A DNA stretch of 64,000 bases from Synchiropus splendidus (lineage: Eukaryota; Chordata; Actinopteri; Syngnathiformes; Callionymidae): the NCBI RefSeq assembly GCF_027744825.2, contig NC_071335.1:27741001-27805000 (forward strand), in the 5' to 3' direction. Positions within the stretch are counted from its first letter, which is position 1, and each line of letters starts with the position of its first letter. Under the pieces are notes generated by a model. That model was not told the origin of the DNA, did not search any database, and worked only from the letters and a program-made list of their open reading frames with translations. Shown in pieces: positions 11,087 through 23,021 of this stretch. The position numbers were made by a program, and so were the translations under genes.

Positions 11087-13949
11087 CTACAGGCTTGTTG
11101 CCATGACGACCGTATGCTCACAGTCTGTTTGGACGGTTTTGAAGGTTTCGAGTTTGGTGAAGAAATCCACCATTCTCCGATCGCTGTGTCTCAGCTCACA
11201 GAAGACTCCCCTTGACCCTGAGAGGAAACAGTTTGAGTGAAAAGGCATGTTGAAGACCAGGAATAATAACTTTTTTGAGTCAGGAAATTCTATCCGCATC
11301 TACTTGTCACGACCTACCAGTGCTCCGTACGGAAGACAACAACTGACCAATCATACGCCTGACTGGTGTGGGGTCAGTGACTCGTGGAAGCACTTGAGCA
11401 GTGACCAGTGAAGGAAAGTCCTCAAACACAGAGTCACTTATCAACCTCTGGAGACGGAAGAAAATTGGAAAATGTTAGTATTTAATTATCATTGATCTGT
11501 CACTCAATCTGTCACCTGGATTTTGGCGGCCGCTGGTTTAGCATCGGTGAGAGCCAGAGTGTAGCCGCACAGGCCCAAGTCATCCTCCAGCACAAGAGCA
11601 CAAAGAGGCGATGGAGAGATCTCACCTGTGGACAGACTACAACCAGAGTGGGGACATGTTTATCTGATGGGAGTGTCATACTTTATACCTGTCACTGATC
11701 AGAGGAGGCTGTGTTGTGTCCTGAAGCATCTCCCTGTATATTCTCTGAACTTCCACCTGCGACAAAAATCCTTTAAAAAAAACAAAACAAAAAGGTTTTC
11801 GTCCACATGTTGTATCTTCACCTGGTCCTCTGGGCAGTAGGGTCTTGTGCAGTACACAGCCGTCCTCGGTGGATGCCTGAATAGATCCCTGCTTCCATGA
11901 CCCGGAAGCATCCTCTGCAGACAAAACAAAACAAGTCATTTTACCATCACTCTGTCTCCAATTCCCAGGTCAAACGTCCATTTTTCCCAAGACGATAACC
12001 TTCATAACTCGGATGCGAGGGAAAAACGAGTTTGGGTGAAGGAAGCTATGGCGACCTCTTCCGGAATAGTAAAGTACTACAAGCGCTAAGCCATTAAATG
12101 AAGGGGCACAAAGAATTTTAACGAAGTTCCGAAGAACCACAGGCAGAATTAGCATAATCCACTCAGTTGACATAAGATCATGAAGGTCACCTGGAACTCT
12201 CCGGAGAGACCTCCTCTAAAGCTCCAGGGTTCAGGGTCATCGTTCATTAGCTGCATGGAGGGTCGGCCCCGTCCTCCTGTGTCAGGAAGGATGACAGCGG
12301 ACCATCATGTGAAGCGGAAACAGACCAGAGAGAGAAACAAAGCAGGCTTTAAAACATGTATTTTTCAATGAGCGATCCAACAGTTTTGGATTGGATTGTT
12401 TGACTATCAGTATTTATTGTTTATTTCAGATTTTCTTCAGTTACAGACTGTCTGGTCCAAACTGAGTGTGACCCATTCCTTTCGGAGGAAACTTGCAAGC
12501 TGTATTCAGCCAGGGATTCAGCGTTGCTAATGTTGCTTTTGGGCGCAGCCTGTGGTAAGAAGTGTCTGCTCTCCATCATGAAGTGAAACAACAGGAAAAA
12601 TCTGCCTCTCACAGGTCTCACCCAAAGTCTTCACATAGGCCCGTGCCATGCCGACGCCGCTCTTGATGTCACAGATATAATTGTAGAGGTCGTAGAGAAT
12701 GTTGCGGTTGGGGGCGTTGGACAGTCGGTTGAACATCTGCACCACCGACTCGCACATCTCGTCGAACTGCTGCGCACGTGAGCACCACTCCGCCGTCTGA
12801 AATGCACCAAACCGGCAGCAGTGAGAACGATGTCCACCCCCGGAGCGTGGACTCATAGACCTGGGCCGCGTCAGCTGAAAGGGCTCCGCTGTGGGTTTTT
12901 AGCCAGTCCAGCCCCTGCAGCATGCTCCTGGCCTTCGGGCCGTGTTCGTACGGCAGGTAGAAGAGGTCCGACAGCAGCCGCAGGTCGTCTAAAGTTAGTG
13001 GCTCAGCCGTGTATAGAGGGTTCTCTCCAGGCCCTGGAACATAGGGGTTGTCCCCCATGTCTGTCTGCATGGGCTCCTCTTCAGAGGGGTCTTTTCTGAG
13101 GCCGGACGAAGCAGGACGAGCACCTGCAGAGGTCACTAGAACATGTCTCTTACACTTCTCTTGGTAAATAAACAGTGTGTTTGAGGCCTCCGAATCCTAC
13201 CTCTGGGCTGATCTGTCAGGACAAACTCCTGCAGCCAGTCAGTGAGAGCCAGCGTCAGAGCTTTTTGGGGACTGTAGCACGGATCTTCCTCCTCATCACC
13301 TGGTGGAGGGGTCACAGAGCTGTCAGCTAGATCACTGCCAAAGTGGCAGAGCACATTGTTAAAATGTATTTTCACGGTTGCTCCTTAGAAACAGAGATCT
13401 TCCGATCCACTTCAACTCTAATTGTGGATCACACAACAACACAGCTTTTAGGGTCAAACATCTCCATCACTGTGACAATTCAAGGACAGGCACTACGGCA
13501 TCTGCAAGAGGCTCACAGTATAACTGCCCAGTCTGGATTGAGTTGACTTGGCTCAGGTATCAAGTTCCTTGTTTCAAATGTGTAATACTGATAGCAGCAG
13601 TATTCCCCAAGGGGATTGGAGACATGGAGCACTTCGCTTAGACGAGTGGATGACACTGCATAGCTAGACACAGCTGTCTTGTTCTATCATTGCCCAAAAT
13701 ATTGAGTTTGGCAAATCAGAAAGTAACACACTAGAGGAGACCTAACACAAATCCCTGACTACAGCGACACTCACCCATCTCCACGTCCCGCTGATCTCCA
13801 TCGGGGGAAGCTTTGCACCAAGTCGCTAAAGAGTGGATGGCGACAAAATTCGGATGAAACTCACAGTTGGGGTTGGTGAGCACCCCTCTCAATTTCGGGA
13901 TCAGCTCAGTGGAACGATCCTGGGGGAAAAGACACATTCGCTTTTATGG

Positions 13950-13980
<31 letters not shown>

Positions 13981-16141
13981 TTTCTATCCTTGTGGGGACA
14001 TTGTGAGGTTTCTCATTGACATAACCCTTCCCCTAGCCTCTCACCATAAACCTAACCATCCAAAAGAAATGGCAAACCTTAACCAGGACTCTGAACCAAA
14101 CGTAAACCCAATTATAATGACCTAGTTATTTTGAAGTCTTCATCCTCAAATTGAGGCTTCACTTTATGGGGTCCAGCCAAAAGTCCCCACAAAGTCATAC
14201 AGTCCTCACAAGGATAGTGTCTTGTAAAGAATTGGTCTCCACAAAGTAGGATAAACAAGCCCCACCACACACACACACAAACAGGAAAGTCATCCGTTCA
14301 CCTTGTAAGGTCCCAGAAAAAGCCTCTGTGGGTCGTAGTCGTTGGCGTGAATATTGTCCCAGATGACGGGCGCTCGCTTCAACACTGACGAAACCTCGTC
14401 GATGGACTCAACTGGAATTTTGTTGGACACTACTTTTGGACCTGAAAGGACATGAATGAGTAACTTGTTTCCTTTACGCAGGAGCGGAGCTAACAGTAAA
14501 TCAACATAGTGACCACCAGTCTGTAACTTATCACTCCATTTTGAAACACCCCGTCCCGCCTCACCTGTCCACAGTATGTCAATCCTAGGCAGCAGATTGT
14601 CTCCCACAGTGTGCAGGTAAGAGGACTGGGCCACGTCGGGAGTGCAAAACGCAGCACAGTAATCTGCAGTTACAAGAGGACGACGGTAAACCAGACATAT
14701 CCGGACAGCAGCGACCAATATTGATATCTCTCACCGGTGGGACAGAAGAGGAAGGTCTCAGGTTCTCCTAAATGTTGGTAGATCTCATTAGTGAGCGCCA
14801 CCTGAGCGTGTGCGAAGGAGCTGAAGGCTTGTTTGTCCGCTGGACACATCTCCGACTCAATGTCATCGAAGAGTAAAGAGAAGGAGAGGCAGCCGAACTG
14901 TCTCACCTGAGGAGCAAGCAGACATCCTTGCGTGATTGACTTTCACGCCCCGTATATGGCATGTATTGACTCACTAAAAAAAACAGAAATCTGTTTTCTA
15001 TTGTCTTAAATGAGAACCATGAGGGAAACCATCTCGCTGCCATACCTGGTCCAGCTTCCTCTTGAGAGCCGCAACCTCTTTCGGGTTGGAGAATGTAATG
15101 TCCAGGCCAGGAGAGATGGCGTATACGAACTCAACATTGTGCTTTTTCGCGGCAGATATCAGAGCCATGAGTTGATCTGAGGGGGAGTAGACAGGAGATG
15201 TGAACAACACGTTTTTAGCTAATACTGTTGGCCTATATTTATTTTATCAATCAATCTAAAGCCATTTCAAGCATTTGAAATATAGTTGATCCAAATGTCC
15301 AGCTGAAGACACTTCCTTAAGATTTTTCACTTCTCTAGTAAGCCTGTTCACCTGTTTATGACTGGCAGACCAGCTAATCCCTTTAAAGGATTATAATACA
15401 GAACCACATGTACATAGACGTTACTGTAGAAGGTAGTTGCTGACAGATCCATTTGAGACTGAGGCGGGGTCCACACCTGCTTCTCCAGCAGAGTACAGCT
15501 CTCTCCAGTACATCCTGTGCTTGTAGTCATCCTTGGGTGCGTACAGATATGTGTTCAGGCCCAACTTCTGCTCCCTGCAACACCAACAGCACATCTCTTA
15601 TCTCCGTGAAGCAGAGTAGTCAGTGGCAGGGATGAAGGTAGGAGAAACCAGTAAGAGTATATTAGAGGAACCAATCCGGTTCGTGGACGAGATAAATGAG
15701 GAGGTGAAGTGGACAGGTGTGACAAGGGAGGAAGATGAAGATGGCAGCACAGCAAGATTCTTTCTTTATGCTACTACACAGACCTGCATTTATTGAGCAG
15801 TGCACTTGGATATAGAGACGAGGAACTTCTTGAAATACACAGTGATTACATAATAGGAAAGCACATGTACAACATACCGTTTGAAAAGGTCTGTTCTTTG
15901 CTCCATAGTCCATGGACGCCCATAAAAACCTGCAGGGACATGGGTCAACACATCCATTTAATGATTATCTCTTTGAAATCTCACACGTTTCTTTTGTTTA
16001 CATTGTGTACACCCGGCTGCCAACGATCCCAAGGTTGATGATCCGGTTTGTAGCGACGGTTCCGCTCTGCTCACCTTCAACCACCCCGCTGAGGAAGCGC
16101 CTCTTCCCGGTCTGGCCCTTCTCTTCGCTCGGTGTAGCCAT
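11087..16141 (-). CDS. oga: protein O-GlcNAcase, short paralogue, 17 coding exons
   Basis: Removes O-GlcNAc from Ser/Thr of nuclear and cytosolic proteins (GH84 family). Exons, first to last: 16141-16075, 15929-15878, 15574-15477, 15176-15046, 14906-14735, 14663-14565, 14441-14302, 13919-13775, 13299-13201, 13123-12861, 12796-12622, 12276-12191, 11914-11822, 11756-11689, 11636-11516, 11447-11318, 11217-11087. Phases agree throughout; 689 residues against 916 in human. Seen: [19 protein letters not shown], the catalytic Asp pair in [20 protein letters not shown] and NPNCEF of the active site; the stalk ([21 protein letters not shown]); and a C-terminal acetyltransferase-like end ([10 protein letters not shown]). 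The disordered middle insert between exons 9 and 10 is very short, and the acetyltransferase-like part lacks a segment. It could be the teleost mgea5l/ogal paralogue rather than the main oga. Exon 15 uses the acceptor at TTGTAG, because the downstream CAG would create a stop. Confidence 0.93.
13950..13977. repeat. CA dinucleotide microsatellite
   Basis: About 14 CA units in intron 7 of the O-GlcNAcase gene, directly beside a MITE-like repeat; a second, shorter CA run lies at about 14264-14280 on its other side. Confidence 0.9.
13984..14217. mobile_element. MITE-like repeat with 16-bp inverted ends
   Basis: Left end CTATCCTTGTGGGGAC (13984-13999) and right end GTCCTCACAAGGATAG (14202-14217) are inverted repeats with one mismatch. 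The roughly 230-bp body has no coding capacity and is rich in CCTAACC-like motifs. Sequences of this form recur in teleost genomes. It sits in intron 7 of the O-GlcNAcase gene, flanked on both sides by CA repeats. Confidence 0.65.
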
Positions 16142-16222
16142 GATCCGTCAACTGTCCACCCGTCACGGTTGTTTACAGTCCAGTCCCGCTGTCACGGCTC
16201 AGTCTTCGGTCAATTACCGTCA

Positions 16223-16234
16223 TGCGCATGCGCC
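16223..16234. promoter_or_regulatory. NRF-1 binding-site palindrome in O-GlcNAcase promoter
   Basis: TGCGCATGCGCC matches the NRF-1 consensus YGCGCAYGCGCR at 11 of 12 positions; the palindromic core is complete. It lies about 80 bases upstream of the start codon in a CpG-containing segment, a typical position for NRF-1 in TATA-less promoters. Confidence 0.6.
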
Positions 16235-16737
16235 GGACACTTGATTAAATTTTCGCCAAGTGCTGATCTCAGTTGCAGAACGGAATAATAGTTGTAGATA
16301 ACTTTGCAATAAATGGACTATGACTGGAACTGGGGTTTCGATTCAAGACTGAGACACGTTATGAGCGCGTCTACCGGGTCTCGTGTCTTAAAGGAACAGA
16401 CTCGCGGACGTTTAAAGGGCCAGTACACTGTCAATAAACGCGATCGGAGTGAATAGGTACCATAATACCGTGTTTGCTTGGTTTCACTTTGAAATCTTAG
16501 CGGATTCTCTTGAATTTATAAAATGCTGTGACTACACTGAAAGCGATCATAATTTTTAATCATCTGCCTCTAAATTAAATTCACCAATTTAACAGTTTTT
16601 GTGCTTCTTGTATGATAGGATTATTTTACATAAACGTTTTGGGCAAAAAGCCCCATGAATTTCAGGCAACTTTAGGCATTTTCAACTAAACACTCCTCTC
16701 ACCATCATTCGCAGAATCTTAAGAACAGCCTCAAACA

Positions 16738-16743
16738 TTTATT
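16738..16743 (-). terminator. pprc1 poly(A) signal (AATAAA on minus strand)
   Basis: TTTATT on the plus strand, about 170 bases past the pprc1 stop. The pprc1 3' end is then near 16720, leaving about 0.5 kb to the start of the next minus-strand gene. Confidence 0.6.
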
Positions 16744-16913
16744 TTTCACATATAAAACGTACATACAAAATAGTGTTAGTGCTATGGAATGGAAGACAAC
16801 CAAAGAAAGTGATTTAACTTACACTTGCTGACACGAATAATTGCTACAAAATTACAGAGGAAAAGGCTCAAAATGAAAACACGTATTTCCAGGAACTTCT
16901 TTGACATTTGTGT

Positions 16914-19900
16914 TCAGCACTGAGCCGCTGCCTCCCTTTTTCCTCTCTGGGCTTCTTTCAGCAGAGAATCAAAGTCCAGTTCCTCGAATCTGCTCCGAGC
17001 TGGAAACAAGTCTGGCCCTCTGTTTGCATCTGGAAAAGAAGAGGAGGATAATAGGTCACGATTGGATTCTAAAACTTGTTTAATGTCTTCTCCACAGTTA
17101 CTGTGTCATCCGGCCGGTCCGCCTTATTTTAGTACAACTGCGCCGTATGTTTTACTGTTTGGGTTCACATTTTTGATTTTGGAAAGCACTGCCGACCACA
17201 TGCTGTTGGAATACATCAGAAAAGGCTGAGACAGTCATGTAGGACGTGAAGTATTTATGATATAAGATGTTATAATTCTGCTTTATTTCCAGTTATATGG
17301 TTTAACTTCAATTTAGTTCAGAGTTATACCTAAATCAGCATAGCTTGATTTACAAAACTGCCTCCTTCCACCGAAGCAGATGTCGAATGGCAGCTCATCA
17401 GGCCGCCGCAGCTTCACACCGTTGTCAATAGCCGAAAAAGCATCCTGCGTGTGGAAGAAAGTCACAAAGCCGTAATGGTCGCTGCAAAACAATAAATAAA
17501 AATATGAGAACGCAATCAACCCGAAAAACAAAACATACAAACAAGCTCACAAACCCTTTGTCTCTGAAGTGCAGGGACACACATTCCACCTCACCAAACT
17601 GAGAGAAGCGCTCTCTCAGTTCATCGTGGGTCATGGACCGGCGAATGCGGCCGACATAAACCACCCTGCGCTCGTCCTGTGTGTGGGTGGGGAACTGTCA
17701 TAATGTAGCAAGTGCAAACAAAGGATTTCCTACATCATTTCTGTTTCACTCACAATGGCTTTGAGCTTCTGAAGGCTCAACTCGTGTTCCCGTTGCAGTT
17801 TCCTGCTCTCTCGACTGCTCCTGAATAGATCAGAGAAAACACCAGTTTATTAGTCGAGGAGCACCATCTACTGGAGCAGAAAAACAAATGCTTCATGGCA
17901 ATCCATGGTCTGACTGCAATAGCTTAAGGTTTTATATAGGAGTGTGTTAGATACTTGATGTGTGCAACCAGCATTTACCCTTCAGGTATGAAATAGACTA
18001 GAATGGGGTTTGTCAGGACAGTACGAAAGGCTGAGTGATGTGAACAGTGAACCCACCTGTACACATTCCTTCTTTGCCTAAAATAAGCCAGCGATGGTGA
18101 TGGCGACCTGGACCGCGACCAAGACCTGGATCGTGACCTGCTGCCGCCCGATCTGGGACAGGACAGTCTGTAGTGAGGTGGTGGGGAACGGGACCGAGAT
18201 GAAGAACCTGAACTGCTATGTGACCGTCTGTAAGCAATGAAGGTGGGTCATGAAATTGTCAGAAAGACTGTTTAAATGAACACAAAACTGGTACCGTGAT
18301 CTCTTGGGAGAGCGGGAGCAGGAGGAAGAGCCTGATGATGATGACGACGAGGACGAAGAGGAGGAGCTGGAGTCAGAGCGCCTGGACCTGCAGCGGTATC
18401 TCCTCTTCTCTCTGCCTCGGCTTGGCGGGCTGGGGGGGGGCGTTGGGAGACCACATGGATGATCGCAGTCTAACAAGGACAGGTCTGTCTCCAAGTCCTC
18501 GGGATTGAAGGTGTTGTTTCGAGCGGAGGTACAGTGGTTCTTATCAGCTTTGACACTGCTGCTAGGAGTCTTGACTCTGTAACTCAGAGTGGCACTTGAG
18601 GGAGCACAGTAATCATGGTCTGAGGAGACAGTCTGGCATGTGTGAGAGGTAGAAAGCTCTGAGGTGCAACTACTAATCTTCCTGCTGGGGAGAGGGCGAG
18701 GGTCAATGATCTGGATGGCCTTGGATACAGCAGAGGTCCGATGTGGCGCTCTCCCACCGTGAGTGCTCACAGTGACCTCAGCAGGGACAGACGCAGGGAA
18801 GTCCACCTGTCTCTGGACTTCCTGTGAGGGCTCAGCTGCCACCACAGGCATGAGTGAGGGTAGGAAGGTCTGACCCGATTCAACACTGCGGTCCTGGGTT
18901 TGTGAAGGAGAAGCAGTCCCAGTAGAATTGGAGGTCTCACTTTCGTGCTTCCCCTTAGCTGCGGGCAAGTCAATCACAAGGTTAGCAGCGAAATAAGAAG
19001 CAAGACATACAATGATACACAGCAGACACTGTATCCACTGAACATGTTGGACAAATGATATACATCCTTTACTAGCTACGCTGCTACTACTCACCTTGTT
19101 TCTCCTCAAATTGTTCCAGCAGGCTGGTGACGTCCGCAGCTTCAATTCCTAAATAGGGAAAACAACTTATCATTTATCAAGACTAACTTATCATCATCAT
19201 GGAGATCACAGAACCAACAGTCTACCTGAGTCACATGTGGAAGTCTGGTCTTGCCTAAGTAACGGTGGTGGCTCCTCTGGAGGCGAGATACTGATGGGAA
19301 CCTTGATGCCACTCTGCACTGGTACAGTACTCAATTTAGGCTTAGCAGACTTGCTAGTTGGACATGACTCGCATGTTAGTCCAGGTAAGTGCGTGTCAGT
19401 AGACTGACTCGTGGTTTGTGCTGTGGCACCAGATACTTCCGAAACATTCGGGCCTGAACTCGCTTCAGAATGTGTCCTTCTGGAGTCAGATCTGATTCCC
19501 AGAGCGCTCATCTCTGAGTTGGACTCCACCTTGGGCAGAGCCGAGGTCAGGGGGAGAAGTACTGGATTTGGAGGATCTACGCTGGGTGATTTCTTGCTCG
19601 GACTTTTAGAAACATGCGCATTTTTGCGCTGTGGAATTAGACTCAATTTAGTTGTCGGACAGTGAGGTAGAGGCACGCGAGGAGCGGTCCCTGCCGGGTC
19701 CAAACAGTTAAGGGGACCTGAAAGCGTCAAGCTTTGGTCTTGTGAAGTGCTGATCCTGATGCAGTCTGTGGGAGTCCATGAGGTCTTTGGTGTGACACTG
19801 TTTTGGTCATGTAAACACAAAATGGGGGTGAGTTCCTTGGGAGGCTCTGGAACAGAAGGCCACTTGGTTTGGTTCCTCTGCTTTTCCACGGGAGGCAGCC

Positions 19901-21992
19901 TCTTGTGCCGCAGCTGTCGGTACTGTTGCAGGCTGAGCGCTTTGGCTTTGGGTGGAGAGTCTTCACTGGCCTTGGTGGTGAGTTCTGGAGCCGCCTCTGG
20001 TGAGTTGCTGGGATTCTCCTGAGCAAGATGTGGCTCCAATACTCCCCTTAAATTTCCACAATCAGGCTCCAAAAATTCATCATACGAAACCACGTGGACT
20101 TGGCCGAAGCTCACTTTCTTCTTCTCCCTGACCAGCTGAGTTCTGGGAGAGTGTCTATTCACCAGCACACTCCTCAGTGGTTTGCACTGATACTTCTTTG
20201 CATATCCATGCTCGTCTTCTGTGTGCACTAGAGGCTCATCGTCGTCATCAGAAACAACATTGATCTCCTCATCACTGTCGCCAGAGGGACGCTTGTACTT
20301 CCACACCTCTTCTTTGGAGAACAACGTACTTTTCTTACTCTCATGAGACGATGCAGAACCTCTTATCTCCTCCACCTCCAGCTTCAGGCAGTACGGGTGC
20401 ATGATCTTCACCAGGTTGACCAGAGACATGGAGGTGAAGATCTCCACTTCATCCTGCGCAGGTTTTTTCACTGGACTCTGGTTTCCGGACTTGCTGAGCT
20501 GCTGACAGTCCTCTTTTCCCTTTCCTGAATCATTTCTCGTAATGAATGGGGAATTCAGAACCTTAGGTTTCTCAACAACGAACAGTCCTTCCTAAAAGAG
20601 AAGAACAAGTTTAGATCAATTTTGATCAGTACCGGTGGTATACACCTGACCATGTAACTGGGCTGCTGTGTTCAGACCCACCTTTGTCTTGTCCCTGCAC
20701 TGCTGGTAGTTCAGCAGCTTGGTGTCTGGCAGCATGTCGAAGGGTGACAGTATCTCCACGTCATCCTCCACACAGTCCAGCATCTCAGTCAGAGCGGACA
20801 GCAGCGTCTCATCCTCCACTCCCCTCTTGTCCTGAAATGAAGTTTAGTTCACAAAGCTGTCGACATGAGAGCCGCTTCCTGGTCTGCTATGCTTCCGACG
20901 ACAACACTTACCTCTGATGAAATTGCAGGCTCATCAAAGATGGCAAGAATGGAGTGATCCATACACGACTGAGGGTCCATCTCCAAGCCCACCACGTCGC
21001 CCCCACACAGGCTGAACTGCAGAGAAACAGACATTTGATCATGATTAGTGTCTACTGCCATACAGATTTATATTTTTAGAGAAGCTGGTGCTGAAGACAA
21101 CGACAGACAATGGAGTCACTCACTTCGTACATTCAGTTTTGTTTGGGTTTCACCTTGAATAAACCATTAGATCCTCAAAACAACACAGTAAGACTGTCAC
21201 TTGTGTCAGCTCATCAAAGCAGAGTGGTCAAGTCAGAACCCACGAGGTTTTGACCTCAGATGGGCCACCTTTCAATGCCATTATACAGTAATTATACATC
21301 ACCAGTACAACGTGTAATGAGCTTAGGGAATCAGACAGGACTATTTAGGGTCCATTCTGAAGCTGCTCTACACTACAGTGGGACCCTAACGAGAATCCAA
21401 TTCCTCGTAAAACTTCTGTGAAAACGACTGAAATTCAGCTCTATATGTCAGTCTAGGCCTCGGGGCGGGTCCACGCTTAACTCCAGCTGTGGCGGAACTT
21501 GCTCATCAGCAGTTAACTTAGGACAGCGACACCAAGCAAGGTGGACAGTGAACTTAAGACTTGATCGTGAAAAACACAAAGTGTGAGTATTGTTTGATCA
21601 CATGTGGTGGGTCGGTGCTGAAATCGCAGGCTGACACTGTGAACGGGACATTTTGTACAAGAGCAAATGTGCTTCAATTGAACATCTACAAGGCTACATA
21701 TAGCTACGCTTAGAACGAAACGATACATATAAGTGTTATTTGCGGTACAATTCCTCCGTATATCAATTTCCTTGAGGCACTATCAGCCCGTTCAGCCACG
21801 TGTCGTCATGCGGCCTCACTCGCCGGTGAACAAAAGCGGCTCAAACGTCGCCCAAACTAGTCATACTGTTGGAAATGACCGACCAACGAGTTCATGTGAT
21901 GGACACAGTACCTCGTTTGAGGCGTTGACGCGCAGAAAGTCGCTGTTACCGGCGTTTAAACCCCCGTCTTCTTTCCGCCACTGCGCCGCCAT
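16914..21992 (-). CDS. pprc1: PGC-1-related coactivator PRC, 11 coding exons
   Basis: Nuclear coactivator of the PGC-1 family; it binds NRF-1, CREB and HCF-1 and promotes nuclear genes for mitochondria during growth. Exons: 21992-21912, 21016-20912, 20831-20682, 20591-19226, 19148-19095, 18958-18295, 18227-18057, 17820-17754, 17676-17555, 17481-17330, 17029-16914; consistent phases, 1015 residues (human 1664). Seen: N-terminal acidic segment with DHSILAIFDEP and EMLDCVEDD (activation region); SLVNLVKIMHPYCL; YRQLRHKRLPP; GIEAADVTSLLEQFE; the DHDYC HCF-binding motif near residue 699; serine and RS-type runs; and a C-terminal RRM (VVYVGRIRRSMTHDEL to FDICFGGRRQFC) with the family tail LDFDSLLKEAQ. 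The proline-rich middle of mammalian PRC is largely absent. The ATG chosen starts MAAQWRK and lies in a YY1-type motif; an upstream in-frame ATG at 22043 is possible. Confidence 0.93.
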
Positions 21993-21997
21993 CTTGC
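21985..21997 (-). promoter_or_regulatory. YY1-type element overlapping the pprc1 start codon
   Basis: The minus strand reads GCAAGATGGCGGC, a match to the YY1 consensus AAnATGGCGnC. YY1 sites of this form often sit just downstream of the transcription start and include the ATG, which supports 21992 as the translation start. Confidence 0.5.
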
Positions 21998-22816
21998 TGC
22001 TCCACATGGTCCTCTGGCAGGCCAGCGGCAGACACGTGGTCACCGGCGGGGCTCAGAGAGCCGGCCCGCTCACCGAGCTCTGCCACACCGCTACAGATGT
22101 GACTATTAACAGTCACTATTTCTTATTTCCATTTTCCTACCCGCGTAAAATTTTGACTTGGTATCTTGAACTGTATTGTTCATTAATAAACTACGTGCAA
22201 AAATATTTAATTTCGATACGTGTCCTGTTTTGCTTTTACATTTTGGCTTTTTTGTTGTCCAGATTTGTCATCTTTAAATTAATCGCTATTTATTCATTTT
22301 ATTTTATTTTTTACTAATGTCTGGAAAAATGACCCCTAGTGGCCATACAGTTCCACCGCACGGCTTGGTCGATTATCTGACCGAGTGGGTGTGAGGGAAC
22401 ACAACTGATCCCACATGTCACATATTTTCCGATTTATGACCAAATGTTTCCCCAGCTCTCAATTTCAATGTGTAATTCCATCCATATCTTTTTGTTTTAA
22501 GGCCTAATTTGTGTCATTCCCTTCGGTTTTTTCATTATCTATTTACAACAGTTTCATTAATAGGTTGCAGCTGGTGACCTCTCCTCTGCTTGACCCTCAA
22601 CAACTCTCCCACATCGTCATTGTGTGGCTCATCATCTTGATTCCTCTGTAGCGTCGGAAGCATATCAGTTGTTCTTGCTTGAACACGTTTTGGTCTTCAA
22701 TAAACACTTGAATTATTCATCTGCAACTTTTCTTTTCTGGAACTAGACAGACAGGATTGTTGTATTTGTTGAGCTGTATATAATGCGTAATAAGATTACA
22801 TGAGATGGTAAATTGG

Positions 22817-23021
22817 CATGTTAAAGTACGGTGAGGTCATAAAATCCCTTTGTATGTTTGAATAAATGGTGATTATATATACAGTATATATAATCACCAT
22901 TTATTCAAACATAGGGATTTTATGACCTCATATATATATATATATATATATTCAAACCATTTATTCACCATTTATTCAAACATACAAAGGGATTTTATGG
23001 CCTCACTGTACTTTAACATAC
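22817..23021. repeat. nested hairpin (palindromic) repeat, MITE-like
   Basis: The core 22856-22910 is a perfect palindrome: 27-bp arms around one base (22883). The arms continue outward, imperfectly, from about 22833 to 22931. After a TA run (about 22931-22951) a further copy of the right arm follows (about 22969-23020), matching the left arm in reverse including TTAAAGTAC. No coding capacity. It lies in the pprc1-ldb1 intergenic region. Confidence 0.85.

Noticed and set aside
11626..11632. Alternative CAG acceptor for O-GlcNAcase exon 15
   Set aside because: Using it would create an in-frame TGA directly after the junction; the TTGTAG acceptor at 11637-11639 keeps the frame.
21733..22317. 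194-codon plus-strand frame
   Set aside because: Antisense shadow of pprc1 exon 1 and its promoter; the C-terminal part is AT-rich non-coding sequence.
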